Source: UBA6144 sp964399165 (GTDB lineage: Bacteria; Bdellovibrionota; Bacteriovoracia; Bacteriovoracales; Bacteriovoracaceae). Taken from it: DNA of 64,000 bases. Below are positions 25,565-33,821 of the stretch, piece by piece. The stretch lies in the NCBI GenBank assembly GCA_964399165.1, contig CAYNPO010000005.1, positions 62,001 through 126,000 of the forward strand, read 5' to 3'. Below the pieces are notes generated by a model. The model searched no databases. It had not been told where the DNA came from and worked only from the letters and a program-made list of their open reading frames with translations. The position numbers and the translations under genes are program-made. The number at the start of each line of letters is the position of its first letter. Position 1 is the first letter of the stretch.

Positions 25565-27235
25565 ATGATTCGCAAGGAATTCATCGACGTGGTGACCAAC
25601 ACGGGGATGGCGACGCTCAAGGAGCTGCGCCGGCTGTCCGTGGGCCGCGAGGACGACGTGGGGGAGTTCGAACTCCTCCGTATGCCGTATTTTGACGAGC
25701 ATAAATTCGCGAAGATCGTCTCGGAAAAGCACTCGATGACGTTCATCGACCTGAAGAACGCCAAGGTCCCGCCTGAAACGCTCTCCGCCCTGAAGAAGCG
25801 TCTGGTGATCAAGTGGCGGGCCATCCCCATCCAGAAAACCGCGAACAAGGTGACACTGGCCACCTTCGACCCCTCGGTCGTGGCGGAAGGGTCGAAAGAG
25901 CTTTCCGACCACTTCAAGAAGCAAGTCGAGTTCATCCTCACCAACCTCTCGTCCTGGCGCAAGCTCTTCGCGGGCATAAAAGACTCAGTAGACGATTTGA
26001 TCGGGAATATCGTCGAGGTCACTGCCGCCAGCGCTGCGGAGGAGAACATCCGGGCCGAAGACATCGGTGAGGACGTCCTCACCTTTGTGAACCGCATGCT
26101 GGCAGAAGCTTTCATCAAGAAAGCGTCCGATATCCACGTGGAGCCTTACGAGAAAAACTTCCGGATCCGCATCCGGCTGGACGGATCTCTGGTGGAAGCC
26201 GCCTCCCCCCCCAAGAGCATGATGGCGCCCATCGTTTCTCGCCTTAAGATCATGTCCCAGATGGACATCTCGGAAAAGCGCAAGCCACAGGACGGGCGCA
26301 TCAAGCTCGTCATTGGTGGCAAACCGATCGACTACAGGGTCTCTTCCTTGCCCACCATTTTCGGCGAAAAGATCGTACTCCGGTTGTTGGACTCATCGAA
26401 CCTGCAGCTGGACATGACCAAGCTCGGCTTCGAGCCCAAGCAGATCGAGGCCTTCCAGGAAGGCATCATGCGTCCCTTCGGTATGTGCCTGGTGACCGGG
26501 CCCACGGGCTCAGGGAAGACCACCACGCTCTATTCCGCCCTGGCGGAACTGAACAAGGCTGACACCAACATCTCCACCGCTGAAGACCCAGTCGAGTTCA
26601 ACCTCGAGGGAGTCAACCAGGTGAACGTCCGCAAGGACATTGGCTTGACCTTCGCCGCAGCTCTCAAGTCCTTCCTGCGCCAAGATCCCGACATCATCAT
26701 GGTGGGGGAGATCAGGGACCAGGAAGTGGGGGAGATCGCGGTCGAGGCAGCATTGACCGGCCACTTGGTGCTCTCCACTCTGCACACCAACGACGCCCCC
26801 TCCACCGTCACACGTCTCCTCAACATGGGCATCGAGCCGTTCCTGGTTGTGGCGGCCCTGAACGTCGTGGTAGCGCAGCGCCTTTGCCGTAAAATCTGCC
26901 TCAACTGCCGAGACGAGCGCAAGTCCTCGGTGGAGGAGCTCATCGCCTGCGGCTTTGCTCCAGCTTCGGCGGAAAAAATCAAGGTTTATCATGGGCGAGG
27001 ATGCGAAGCTTGTAATAACACCGGTTACAAAGGTCGCGTGGCGATCTATGAAGTCCTCACAATGGGACCAAAGGTACGTGAGATAGTGCTCAAGAACGGC
27101 TCTACCGACGACATCAAGCGACAGGCGATCAAGGACGGCATGAAAACGCTGCGCATGTGCGCCCTCACGAAAGTGGCGCAGGGGTTGACGACGCTGGAGG
27201 AGGCCATCGCCAACTCCGCTTCGGACAACTTGTAA
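25565..27235 (+). CDS. pilB: Type IV pilus extension ATPase PilB
   Basis: A 556-residue PilB. N-terminal GspE/MshEN-like domain (about 1-150), then the ATPase: Walker A GPTGSGKT (312-319), Asp box/Walker B region DPDIIMVGEIRD, His box LSTLHTNDAPST and a tetra-cysteine zinc site CRKICLNC ... CEACNNTG. It drives pilus assembly at the inner membrane. The frame is open to 25226 but the upstream part is an out-of-frame copy of aroE; the ATG at 25565, although without a good Shine-Dalgarno, matches the family start. First gene of a Myxococcus-like pil locus. Confidence 0.95.
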   Translation: MIRKEFIDVVTNTGMATLKELRRLSVGREDDVGEFELLRMPYFDEHKFAKIVSEKHSMTFIDLKNAKVPPETLSALKKRLVIKWRAIPIQKTANKVTLATFDPSVVAEGSKELSDHFKKQVEFILTNLSSWRKLFAGIKDSVDDLIGNIVEVTAASAAEENIRAEDIGEDVLTFVNRMLAEAFIKKASDIHVEPYEKNFRIRIRLDGSLVEAASPPKSMMAPIVSRLKIMSQMDISEKRKPQDGRIKLVIGGKPIDYRVSSLPTIFGEKIVLRLLDSSNLQLDMTKLGFEPKQIEAFQEGIMRPFGMCLVTGPTGSGKTTTLYSALAELNKADTNISTAEDPVEFNLEGVNQVNVRKDIGLTFAAALKSFLRQDPDIIMVGEIRDQEVGEIAVEAALTGHLVLSTLHTNDAPSTVTRLLNMGIEPFLVVAALNVVVAQRLCRKICLNCRDERKSSVEELIACGFAPASAEKIKVYHGRGCEACNNTGYKGRVAIYEVLTMGPKVREIVLKNGSTDDIKRQAIKDGMKTLRMCALTKVAQGLTTLEEAIANSASDNL

Positions 27236-27246
27236 GGAGAAACACT

Positions 27247-28398
27247 ATGTCTCAGGACAATACGCGCACGAGCACCCAGACCAAGCCCGAAGAACCAAGC
27301 GCCCAGAGCATCGGAATCCAGCAGCTTTTCAAGGTCATGGTGGACTCCGGGGCCTCGGACTTGCATATCACCGTCGGAACCGCCCCTGGCATGCGCATCA
27401 ATGGCGACATCGTGCGCGTGAAAATACCGCCGCTGGTCGCCGAGGAAACCAAACGTCTGGTGTATCAAATCCTGACGGAAAAGCAGAAGGCTGAACTCGA
27501 GAAGAACCTGGAGTTGGACTTTTCCTTCGGCATCAAGGGGCTTGCCCGTTTCCGCGCCAACGTTTTTTATTCCAAGAACGCTGTGGCCGCTGTCTTTAGG
27601 CAAATTCCGAGCATCATTCCCGACTTCGATACCCTTGGTCTGCCCAAAGTCATGCTGGACATGGTGAACGTATCCAACGGACTAGTCCTCGTAACAGGGC
27701 CGACCGGATCGGGTAAATCCACCACGCTGGCAGCCTTGATTGACCGCCTTAACACCACTACACCCGGGCACATCATCACTCTTGAAGACCCCATCGAGTT
27801 CGTGCACCAACACAAGATGTCGCTGGTCAACCAACGGGAGATCGGCGCCGATACCCTGACCTTCACCCGCGGACTCAAATCGCTCCTGCGCCAGGACCCC
27901 GACATCGTCCTGGTAGGCGAGTTGCGGGACGTGGAAACCATTGAAGCCGCCCTGACCATCGCGGAGACCGGCCACCTGGTCTTCGGAACCCTGCACACCA
28001 ACTCCACCGTGCAGACCATCAACCGGATCATCAACGTTTTCCCCCACGAACAACAGGAGCAGATACGCACGCTGCTTTCATTCGTGCTTCAGGGGGTAGT
28101 GGCCCAGCAACTTCTTCCCAAAATCCCTAAGGGCCGTGTGGCGGTCCAGGAGATCCTTCGGATGACCCCGGCCATCCGTAACCTCATCCGTGAGGACAAG
28201 GTCCACCAAATCTACTCCCAAATGCAAATCGGGCAGGAGGAGACGGGGATGACCACCATGAACCAGGGGTTGAAGAAACTGCTCGACAGCGGTGTGATCA
28301 CCGCGGAAACGGCACTGGCCTACACCAACAACCCAGATGAGCTCCAGCGGATGATGGGCGTGCAAGGCGGTGGCCCTAAACGCAAGCCGGGCGGTTGA
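27247..28398 (+). CDS. pilT: Type IV pilus retraction ATPase PilT
   Basis: A 383-residue PilT with Walker A GPTGSGKSTTL (about 155-165), Walker B DPDIVLVGELRD, His box LVFGTLHTNSTVQT and the AIRNLIREDKVHQIYSQMQ helix before the C-terminus, which is typical for PilT and absent from PilB. It powers pilus retraction and twitching. AAGGAG lies a few bases before the ATG at 27247; a frame extension upstream overlaps pilB and is rejected. The Ser/Thr/Gln-rich first 20 residues are an extra N-terminal tail. Confidence 0.96.
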   Translation: MSQDNTRTSTQTKPEEPSAQSIGIQQLFKVMVDSGASDLHITVGTAPGMRINGDIVRVKIPPLVAEETKRLVYQILTEKQKAELEKNLELDFSFGIKGLARFRANVFYSKNAVAAVFRQIPSIIPDFDTLGLPKVMLDMVNVSNGLVLVTGPTGSGKSTTLAALIDRLNTTTPGHIITLEDPIEFVHQHKMSLVNQREIGADTLTFTRGLKSLLRQDPDIVLVGELRDVETIEAALTIAETGHLVFGTLHTNSTVQTINRIINVFPHEQQEQIRTLLSFVLQGVVAQQLLPKIPKGRVAVQEILRMTPAIRNLIREDKVHQIYSQMQIGQEETGMTTMNQGLKKLLDSGVITAETALAYTNNPDELQRMMGVQGGGPKRKPGG

Positions 28399-28401
28399 TG
28401 G

Positions 28402-29628
28402 ATGGCTAAGTTCAGGTACGTTGGATTAAGGGAAGACGGAAAGAGGATCGAGGCGGAAATCGATGCCGACACCCTCAAGGAAGCGCGTAAGCTTCTGCGC
28501 CGCCAGGGCATAAAGCCTTCCCGCATTACCCCACCCTCCGTACTGAACATCGATCTTGGCCAGTGGTTGGTCGACAAAGGGCTTGCGAGCGCGTTCACCC
28601 ACAAGGACCTGATGCGTTTCACCCGTCAGCTCTCCATCCTTATCAACGCCGGCGTGCCGATCATGGAGTGCTTGGAAATTCTGTACAAGCAGGAGAAAAA
28701 CCTTTTCTTCAAGAAAACCATCCGCAATATTGCCTCCCAGGTCGAGGGTGGTAAGTCGCTCTTTGACTCACTCACGAGCGCCAAGCATTTTTCCCGGCTC
28801 TACTGCAACCTCGTGAAGGCCGGGGAATCCGCCGGTATCCTTGACTCCATCCTGGTCAAGCTGGCTGAGTTCATGGAAAAGCAGGACAAGCTCCGCCGTA
28901 AGGTCAAAGGAGCCCTGACCTATCCCGCTATCGTGGTGGCGGTGGGCATCCTGGTCCTCTGGGGCTTGATGACCTTCGTGGTTCCCCAGTTCGTGGGAAT
29001 GCTCGAAGAGTCAGGCCAGGAGATCCCCGCCATCACCCAGTTCGTGATCGACACGTCCAATTTCTTCCGCGACTACACCCTGCTTATGGTGCCTATCCTC
29101 ATCGCTGCCTTCATGGTCTTCATCAACTTCATTCGCACCCGAGAGGGAAAACTCGCCTGGGACCGTTTCCTCATGAACTCCCCGCTGTTCGGGGAACTTA
29201 TCATCAAGGCGAACCTTGGCGCCTTCTGCAGGACTCTGTCGACTACGCTTGGAGCGGGCGTGCCCATCATCGACGCCCTCGACATCTGCATCGAGACCTT
29301 GGACAACCAGCAAATCGCCCGTGATCTCACGACCGTTCGCAAGGCGGTCACCGAGGGTAAATCCATCACCGAACCACTCCAGCGGATTAAGTATTTCCCC
29401 GAACTCGTCTCCCAGATGATTAAGGTGGGCGAGTCGACGGGTAACTTAGACTCCATGCTGGAAAAGGTAGCCAACGTTTTCGACGAAGAAGTGGAAAACG
29501 TCGTAGAAAACCTGACTAAACTCATCGAGCCCCTGATCCTAGTGGTGCTGGGTGGGATGATTGCCGTAGTCTTGGTGGCCATGTACCTGCCGGTGTTTTT
29601 GGCCGCAGGAGGCGTGGGCAACGAATAG
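28402..29628 (+). CDS. pilC: Type IV pilus inner-membrane platform protein PilC
   Basis: A 408-residue PilC/GspF protein with two GspF domains (about 70-195 and 270-395) and three membrane segments (about 170-190, 218-240, 375-398). Conserved GVPIMECLEIL and GVPIIDALDIC repeats are seen, as is FTRQLSILINAG. PilC connects the ATPases with the pilin platform. It starts three bases after the pilT stop. Confidence 0.96.
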   Translation: MAKFRYVGLREDGKRIEAEIDADTLKEARKLLRRQGIKPSRITPPSVLNIDLGQWLVDKGLASAFTHKDLMRFTRQLSILINAGVPIMECLEILYKQEKNLFFKKTIRNIASQVEGGKSLFDSLTSAKHFSRLYCNLVKAGESAGILDSILVKLAEFMEKQDKLRRKVKGALTYPAIVVAVGILVLWGLMTFVVPQFVGMLEESGQEIPAITQFVIDTSNFFRDYTLLMVPILIAAFMVFINFIRTREGKLAWDRFLMNSPLFGELIIKANLGAFCRTLSTTLGAGVPIIDALDICIETLDNQQIARDLTTVRKAVTEGKSITEPLQRIKYFPELVSQMIKVGESTGNLDSMLEKVANVFDEEVENVVENLTKLIEPLILVVLGGMIAVVLVAMYLPVFLAAGGVGNE

Positions 29629-29810
29629 CCGAGCTCAAGCCTCTTGATACGATGAATTAGTATTTAGGAGTTTTCTAACAATTTTTCGAAGTGACTGGCA
29701 CAATAAGACCAACACCCGAAAATCTGACTAGCTGGCATCGCCACTACACAAAGATTTATTAAGGTGTGTTTAAAAATGTGTGCGCCACAATGGGTACATC
29801 GGAGGTCACT

Positions 29811-30422
29811 ATGTCGCGTCACTCACTCCAGTCTGGCTTCACACTTGTAGAACTCATGGTGGTGGTCGCCATCATCGGGGTGCTTTCCGCGGTGGCGGTG
29901 CCGAACTTCAAGAAGTACCAGGCCAAGTCCAAGACGGCGGAGGCCAAACTGCAGCTGGCGGCGCTCTACACCGCCCAACAGTCGTTCTACTCGGACTACG
30001 ACACTTATCACATCTGCCTCAAGTACATGGGGTATAACCCGTCGGGAGAAGTGGCCCAGCGGGTCTATGCCGTGGGCTTCGGAACCGGTTTGAACGCTGG
30101 TGCGGTGGCCACGGCGGGTACCAACAGCAACATCGCCAGCACCAACGGAGCTCAGGTGGCGGACGCCGCCCAGTCCTGCTACATCACCGCGACAGCGGGA
30201 GAGACCTTCTTTGCGGCGGGTAAGCGCACGGGCTCGGCGGCGGCGATCACGACCTTCGCCACGGGCGACTTGGGCACAGCGGCTGCGGTTGATACATTCG
30301 TGGCGGGTGCAGTGGGGGTCATCGACGTTGGCTTCACGGGCAGCGCTGCGGGTGCCACGGGCGCTTCCGCCTTCACCATTAACGAAGCCAAACGATTAGT
30401 GCAGCTGCGCGCAGGTTATTGA
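29811..30422 (+). CDS. pilA: Major-type type IV pilin PilA, copy 1
   Basis: A 203-residue prepilin with a short leader ending at G|FTLVELMVVVAIIGVLSAVAVP, the PilD cleavage and N-methylation site with Glu5. Two cysteines (in YHICLKYMG and AQSCYITA) could form a disulfide. The C-terminal half is rich in Ala, Gly and Thr. GGAGG lies five bases before the ATG at 29811, which decides the start (longer frame to 29766). The 180-base gap after pilC contains A/T-rich sequence but no pilS/pilR genes. Its coding core is identical to that of copy 2 over 393 bases. Confidence 0.95.
   Translation: MSRHSLQSGFTLVELMVVVAIIGVLSAVAVPNFKKYQAKSKTAEAKLQLAALYTAQQSFYSDYDTYHICLKYMGYNPSGEVAQRVYAVGFGTGLNAGAVATAGTNSNIASTNGAQVADAAQSCYITATAGETFFAAGKRTGSAAAITTFATGDLGTAAAVDTFVAGAVGVIDVGFTGSAAGATGASAFTINEAKRLVQLRAGY
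29950..30342 (+). repeat. 393-base direct repeat, copy 1 (pilA core)
   Basis: By reading both copies base by base, 29950-30342 is identical to 30806-31198 (offset 856). Both flanks, still coding for nearly the same residues, carry many silent differences. Confidence 0.92.
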
Positions 30423-30503
30423 TCTCCGAGTTGTCCCGTTGCCCATAATTTCTGGCGGTCCCGGGCGGCTATCCAAAGGACCTTCTTAAGTTTTAATGGA
30501 TGG

Positions 30504-30525
30504 ACGGGGAGTTATGACCCCCCGT
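30504..30525 (+). terminator. Weak terminator or attenuator between the pilA genes
   Basis: A 6-bp stem ACGGGG/CCCCGT (30504-30509 with 30520-30525) with a 10-base loop, followed by the T-rich TTGCATTCATTTCT. It could end part of the pilA1 transcripts. The surrounding 30423-30593 has no gene. Confidence 0.35.
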
Positions 30526-30593
30526 TGCATTCATTTCTACATGCGAGACAATCAACCTATCGCGGAACCGTGGAAGCTGAAGGAGGGCTCTTA

Positions 30594-30647
30594 ATGCCCG
30601 CCAGAAAGCTAAAGATGGGGAAGCGTCAACATCGGGTCTCTCAATGA
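30594..30647 (+). CDS. 17-codon leader ORF upstream of pilA2
   Basis: ATG at 30594, TGA ending at 30647, encoding a basic peptide MPARKLKMGKRQHRVSQ. A perfect AAGGAGG (30580-30586) lies seven bases before the ATG. The ORF ends 19 bases before the pilA2 ATG, so it could act as a leader peptide in translational control, or be a small protein in its own right. Chance is not excluded because of its small size. Confidence 0.4.
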   Translation: MPARKLKMGKRQHRVSQ

Positions 30648-30666
30648 CCCAACGTTTGGAGGTTAT

Positions 30667-31278
30667 ATGTTTCAGTTCAAGAAGGAAGGGGGCTTCACAT
30701 TAGTGGAGCTGATGGTAGTAGTTGCCATCATTGGCGTGCTTTCCGCGGTGGCGGTGCCGAATTTCAAGAAGTACCAGGCCAAGTCCAAGACGGCGGAGGC
30801 CAAGTTGCAGCTGGCGGCGCTCTACACCGCCCAACAGTCGTTCTACTCGGACTACGACACTTATCACATCTGCCTCAAGTACATGGGGTATAACCCGTCG
30901 GGAGAAGTGGCCCAGCGGGTCTATGCCGTGGGCTTCGGAACCGGTTTGAACGCTGGTGCGGTGGCCACGGCGGGTACCAACAGCAACATCGCCAGCACCA
31001 ACGGAGCTCAGGTGGCGGACGCCGCCCAGTCCTGCTACATCACCGCGACAGCGGGAGAGACCTTCTTTGCGGCGGGTAAGCGCACGGGCTCGGCGGCGGC
31101 GATCACGACCTTCGCCACGGGCGACTTGGGCACAGCGGCTGCGGTTGATACATTCGTGGCGGGTGCAGTGGGGGTCATCGACGTTGGCTTCACGGGCACC
31201 GCGGCTGGCGCCACGGGCGCTTCCGCCTTCACCATCAACGAAGCTAAGCGCATGGTGCAGTTACGAGCGGGCTACTGA
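30667..31278 (+). CDS. pilA: Type IV pilin PilA, copy 2
   Basis: A 203-residue prepilin with a charged leader MFQFKKEGG before FTLVELMVV, more typical than that of copy 1. The mature proteins differ only at a Ser/Thr (GSAA versus GTAA) and a Leu/Met near the C-terminus. GGAGG lies before the ATG, and a 17-codon ORF with its own ribosome binding site precedes it. A strong terminator follows 14 bases after the stop. Which copy gives the main fibre cannot be read from the sequence. Confidence 0.95.
   Translation: MFQFKKEGGFTLVELMVVVAIIGVLSAVAVPNFKKYQAKSKTAEAKLQLAALYTAQQSFYSDYDTYHICLKYMGYNPSGEVAQRVYAVGFGTGLNAGAVATAGTNSNIASTNGAQVADAAQSCYITATAGETFFAAGKRTGSAAAITTFATGDLGTAAAVDTFVAGAVGVIDVGFTGTAAGATGASAFTINEAKRMVQLRAGY
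30806..31198 (+). repeat. 393-base direct repeat, copy 2 (pilA core)
   Basis: Identical partner of 29950-30342. The identity stops at a Ser/Thr codon at the 3' side (30343 versus 31199) and at a Lys-Leu codon pair at the 5' side. Confidence 0.92.
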
Positions 31279-32108
31279 TTAGGGATCTCTCCGGGGGGAC
31301 TGCGGTCCCCCCCTTTTTTTGCCTTCAGCCTTAGGGGCGCCACGGTTTTACGCGCAAACCAACCGCTCTGGCCGCGCAAATATGGCTGCCCATCAAAATC
31401 CTGGGTTTCGCAATTTGCCTCGCCGCCGTTCAAACAAGCCAAATCAATACCTGCCTTCAATTGGTAAAGGTAATGCCCCAGCCGTTCGTGGAGGGGATCA
31501 CCCTCGGGATGACGCTTGTAGAGCTCCAGGGCCACCAGAAAAGCTTCCCGATCCCCGAAGCGGTGAGCCGTGATTTTGGTGAAAAACGAGTCAAAGAAGG
31601 GGGGTCTGAGGGGATGGTCTTTAATGCGCTCGAAGAAGGGAAAGCTGCGCGCGGGATCCTGGAGTTCGATAGAGATGAGAAAGCCCATTTGCCAGTTGAG
31701 GTGGTAGTCGTTCGGGAAGAGCGCCAGTCCGTCGCGCATGAGGGTCTCCGCACCCTCCAGGTCATCCTTGACGATGGAAAGGTATTGCCCGCCGTGGCGG
31801 TAAACCTCATAGAACATTGGATCGAGTTGAGCGATGGTGCGAAAGCGTAGGTACATCCAGGAGTTGAGGTCGCGCAATCCATAATGCTCCAGGTCCCCGT
31901 CGATAAGGGTTTTCACCCAAATCAAATCGGCTAGCGCCCGCTTCATACCCACGGAGAAGAAACGCAAAGAATCCGCTTTTACGGTCAGGTGCGCCTGTTG
32001 TTTGTCGATTCTGAGAGGTGCCTGACGCAAACCATGCCCTGCCACTACCGCGGCGGCGAGGCTTGCGGCTGCAAGTACCATGGTTTGGAAACCTCTGTGC
32101 GTTGCCAT
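31272..32108 (-). CDS. Membrane-anchored TPR-like protein in pilG position
   Basis: A 278-residue protein with an N-terminal membrane anchor (about 8-27), then a helical part with TPR-like spacing: AETLMRDGLALFPNDYHLNW near 115-135 and YLYQLKAGIDLACLNGG near 240. The C-terminus is basic. The ATG at 32108 has GGGAG and GAGG upstream and is 28 bases from the divergent ABC gene. The frame is open to 32306 but the extension is antisense to the ABC gene. In Myxococcus the gene between pilA and the ABC genes pilH-pilI is pilG; the same role here is an inference from position. Confidence 0.7.
   Translation of the reverse strand: MATHRGFQTMVLAAASLAAAVVAGHGLRQAPLRIDKQQAHLTVKADSLRFFSVGMKRALADLIWVKTLIDGDLEHYGLRDLNSWMYLRFRTIAQLDPMFYEVYRHGGQYLSIVKDDLEGAETLMRDGLALFPNDYHLNWQMGFLISIELQDPARSFPFFERIKDHPLRPPFFDSFFTKITAHRFGDREAFLVALELYKRHPEGDPLHERLGHYLYQLKAGIDLACLNGGEANCETQDFDGQPYLRGQSGWFARKTVAPLRLKAKKGGDRSPPGEIPNQ
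31293..31320 (+). terminator. Strong intrinsic terminator after pilA2
   Basis: An 8-bp stem GGGGGGAC/GTCCCCCC (31293-31300 with 31305-31312) with a TGCG loop and seven T residues (31314-31320). The whole element lies inside the 3' coding end of the opposite-strand gene 31272-32108. Confidence 0.93.
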
Positions 32109-32136
32109 CCTCAGCTCCCGTGTCGATAATGGTAGC

Positions 32137-33042
32137 ATGCTCGAACTCCACGGAGTCACGAAAGTTTTCCGCAGCGACATACTCAAATCCGCCTTCACGG
32201 CACTGGATGGTGTTTCCTTCCGCGTGCCGGAAGGCGCGATGGTTGGATTCCTGGGCGCTAATGGCGCCGGAAAGACGACTGCCATCAAGGTAGTGCTCGA
32301 TTTCATCCGAGCGGACTCTGGCGAGGTCCACTACGGCCCGGAGATTACCCGTAACGGCAACCTGGACTTTTCCTATGTCGGATATCTTCCCGAGCGGCCT
32401 TATTTCTACCCCCATCTCACGGGTAGGGAGTTCATCCGTTACATGGGCGAGTTGGCCGGGGTGGGCCGGGGGGATGTAGCTGCGCGAACCGCTGCGCTCG
32501 CTCCGCGATTTCGCATTGACCACGCTCTAGACCGTCCCTTGCGCAATTATTCGAAGGGCATGCTCCAGCGCACAGGTTTTCTTGTCACCGTCCTGCATCG
32601 GCCGAAGCTCATTATTCTGGATGAGCCGCTTTCAGGGTTAGACCCAGTGGGAAGGGTTGAGATGAAAGAAATCATGTCCGAAGTGCATCGTGAGGGCTGT
32701 ACGGTTTTTTTTAGCAGCCATGTGGTCCCCGACGTGGAGGAGGTCTGCCAGAGGGTGGTTTTCCTACAGCAGGGTAAGCTCGCCTACGATGGGCCAGTGG
32801 ATTCGCTTTTACGGGAGAACGTTCGGCAAGCGTTCCACATCACCGTGCCTGAACTTCCCAGCGATACCTCGACGCCACTGATCGCGAAGGAACGTCTGAA
32901 CGACGGGAATATTCGACTGGAGGTTGCCTCATCGGATAAGGACCGTCTTTTGGCGGAGCTCGTGGCTAAAGGAACCCCTGTCCATGCCCTCCAGCAGGTG
33001 CGCCCCTCATTGGAAGAAATCTTCTACCACATAAGGAGGTGA
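32137..33042 (+). CDS. pilH: ABC transporter ATP-binding protein (PilH-like)
   Basis: A 301-residue ABC ATPase: Walker A GANGAGKT (40-47), signature YSKGMLQR near 147-154, Walker B LIILDEPLSGLDP near 165-177 and H-loop FSSHVVPDVEE near 202. It belongs to the exporter-type group that pairs with a single multi-pass permease, here encoded next. The ATG at 32137 gives the normal family start (MLELHGVTKVF); the ORF could be extended to 32080. In Myxococcus the ABC genes pilH and pilI lie at this place and are needed for pilus formation; the symbol rests on synteny. Confidence 0.8.
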   Translation: MLELHGVTKVFRSDILKSAFTALDGVSFRVPEGAMVGFLGANGAGKTTAIKVVLDFIRADSGEVHYGPEITRNGNLDFSYVGYLPERPYFYPHLTGREFIRYMGELAGVGRGDVAARTAALAPRFRIDHALDRPLRNYSKGMLQRTGFLVTVLHRPKLIILDEPLSGLDPVGRVEMKEIMSEVHREGCTVFFSSHVVPDVEEVCQRVVFLQQGKLAYDGPVDSLLRENVRQAFHITVPELPSDTSTPLIAKERLNDGNIRLEVASSDKDRLLAELVAKGTPVHALQQVRPSLEEIFYHIRR

Positions 33043-33044
33043 CG

Positions 33045-33821
33045 TTGGAGCAAGCAGGGAAAACGGTCGTCATCGCGCGCTACACCTTCCAGGAGTTGGT
33101 CAGGAGTAAATTTCTGTGGAACGTTGGTGTGCTGGGCCTGGTGCTCGCCGGAGTGACCCTAACCGCCGCCGAGTTCGCCTATGGCGTTCCGGCACGGATC
33201 GCTGTGGACCTGGGCCTCGCTTTCTGCGCCATCTCCGGGTACGGATTGGCTTTTTTCGCTGGCGTCCCCCTCGTGCGCCAGGAAGAGGATTCCCGCACGA
33301 TTTACCTCATTATTTCCCGTCCGGTCTCGCGAGAAGCCTTCCTCCTGGGTAAAGTCTTGGGCGTGACTGCTTTCCTCACCCTCAACTTCGTGTTGGTCAC
33401 GGCCTGCGTTTTGCTGGCGGTGACGGCTTCAGGGGGAGAGCTGCCGACCATGGGATGGTACGCCCTGGTGGCTAATTGGATGGAATGCGTGATGTTACTG
33501 GCCACGGTGGTTTTGATTTCCTTGCTGGCCAACCGGGCCCTTACCATTCTTGGAGGCGTGGCCTTGCTCGTGGCGGGTCATTCTGTCGCGGAGACAGCCG
33601 CGATCAATTTCGTCCGCATGCGCCCTTGGTTACACGATGTCGTCACGTTCTATGACTGGGTGCTGCCGGGCTTCCATCGCTTCAACCTCAAGGACTACGT
33701 GCTGTACCAGGCACATCCCGGCGAAGGCTATTTCGCTAAACTTGCCCTCTACTGGTCCCTCTATACGATGGCACTACTGGCCATGTGCTGTTGGCTGGTG
33801 AGGCGCAAGGATTTCGATTGA
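33045..33821 (+). CDS. pilI: ABC transporter permease (PilI-like)
   Basis: A 258-residue protein with about six membrane segments, of the ABC-2 permease type (RSKFLWNVGVLGLVLAG near the N-terminus, EEDSRTIYLIISRPVSR in a loop, GFHRFNLKDYVLY in the outer part). The longest frame starts at a GTG (33039), but AGGAGG (33034-33039) overlaps this codon; the TTG at 33045 lies exactly five bases behind it and is taken as start. It is coupled to the ATPase gene, whose stop lies within the ribosome binding region. Its 3' end overlaps the convergent GT-C-like gene by 48 bases. Confidence 0.8.
   Translation: MEQAGKTVVIARYTFQELVRSKFLWNVGVLGLVLAGVTLTAAEFAYGVPARIAVDLGLAFCAISGYGLAFFAGVPLVRQEEDSRTIYLIISRPVSREAFLLGKVLGVTAFLTLNFVLVTACVLLAVTASGGELPTMGWYALVANWMECVMLLATVVLISLLANRALTILGGVALLVAGHSVAETAAINFVRMRPWLHDVVTFYDWVLPGFHRFNLKDYVLYQAHPGEGYFAKLALYWSLYTMALLAMCCWLVRRKDFD

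Noticed and set aside
29690..29720. TGGCAC before pilA1 as a sigma-54 -24 element
   Set aside because: No TTGC-type -12 element follows at the required distance, and no pilR-like activator gene is present.
32109..32306. N-terminal extension of the TPR-like minus-strand protein
   Set aside because: It is antisense to the ABC ATPase gene and would bury the membrane anchor; the ATG at 32108 has a ribosome binding site.
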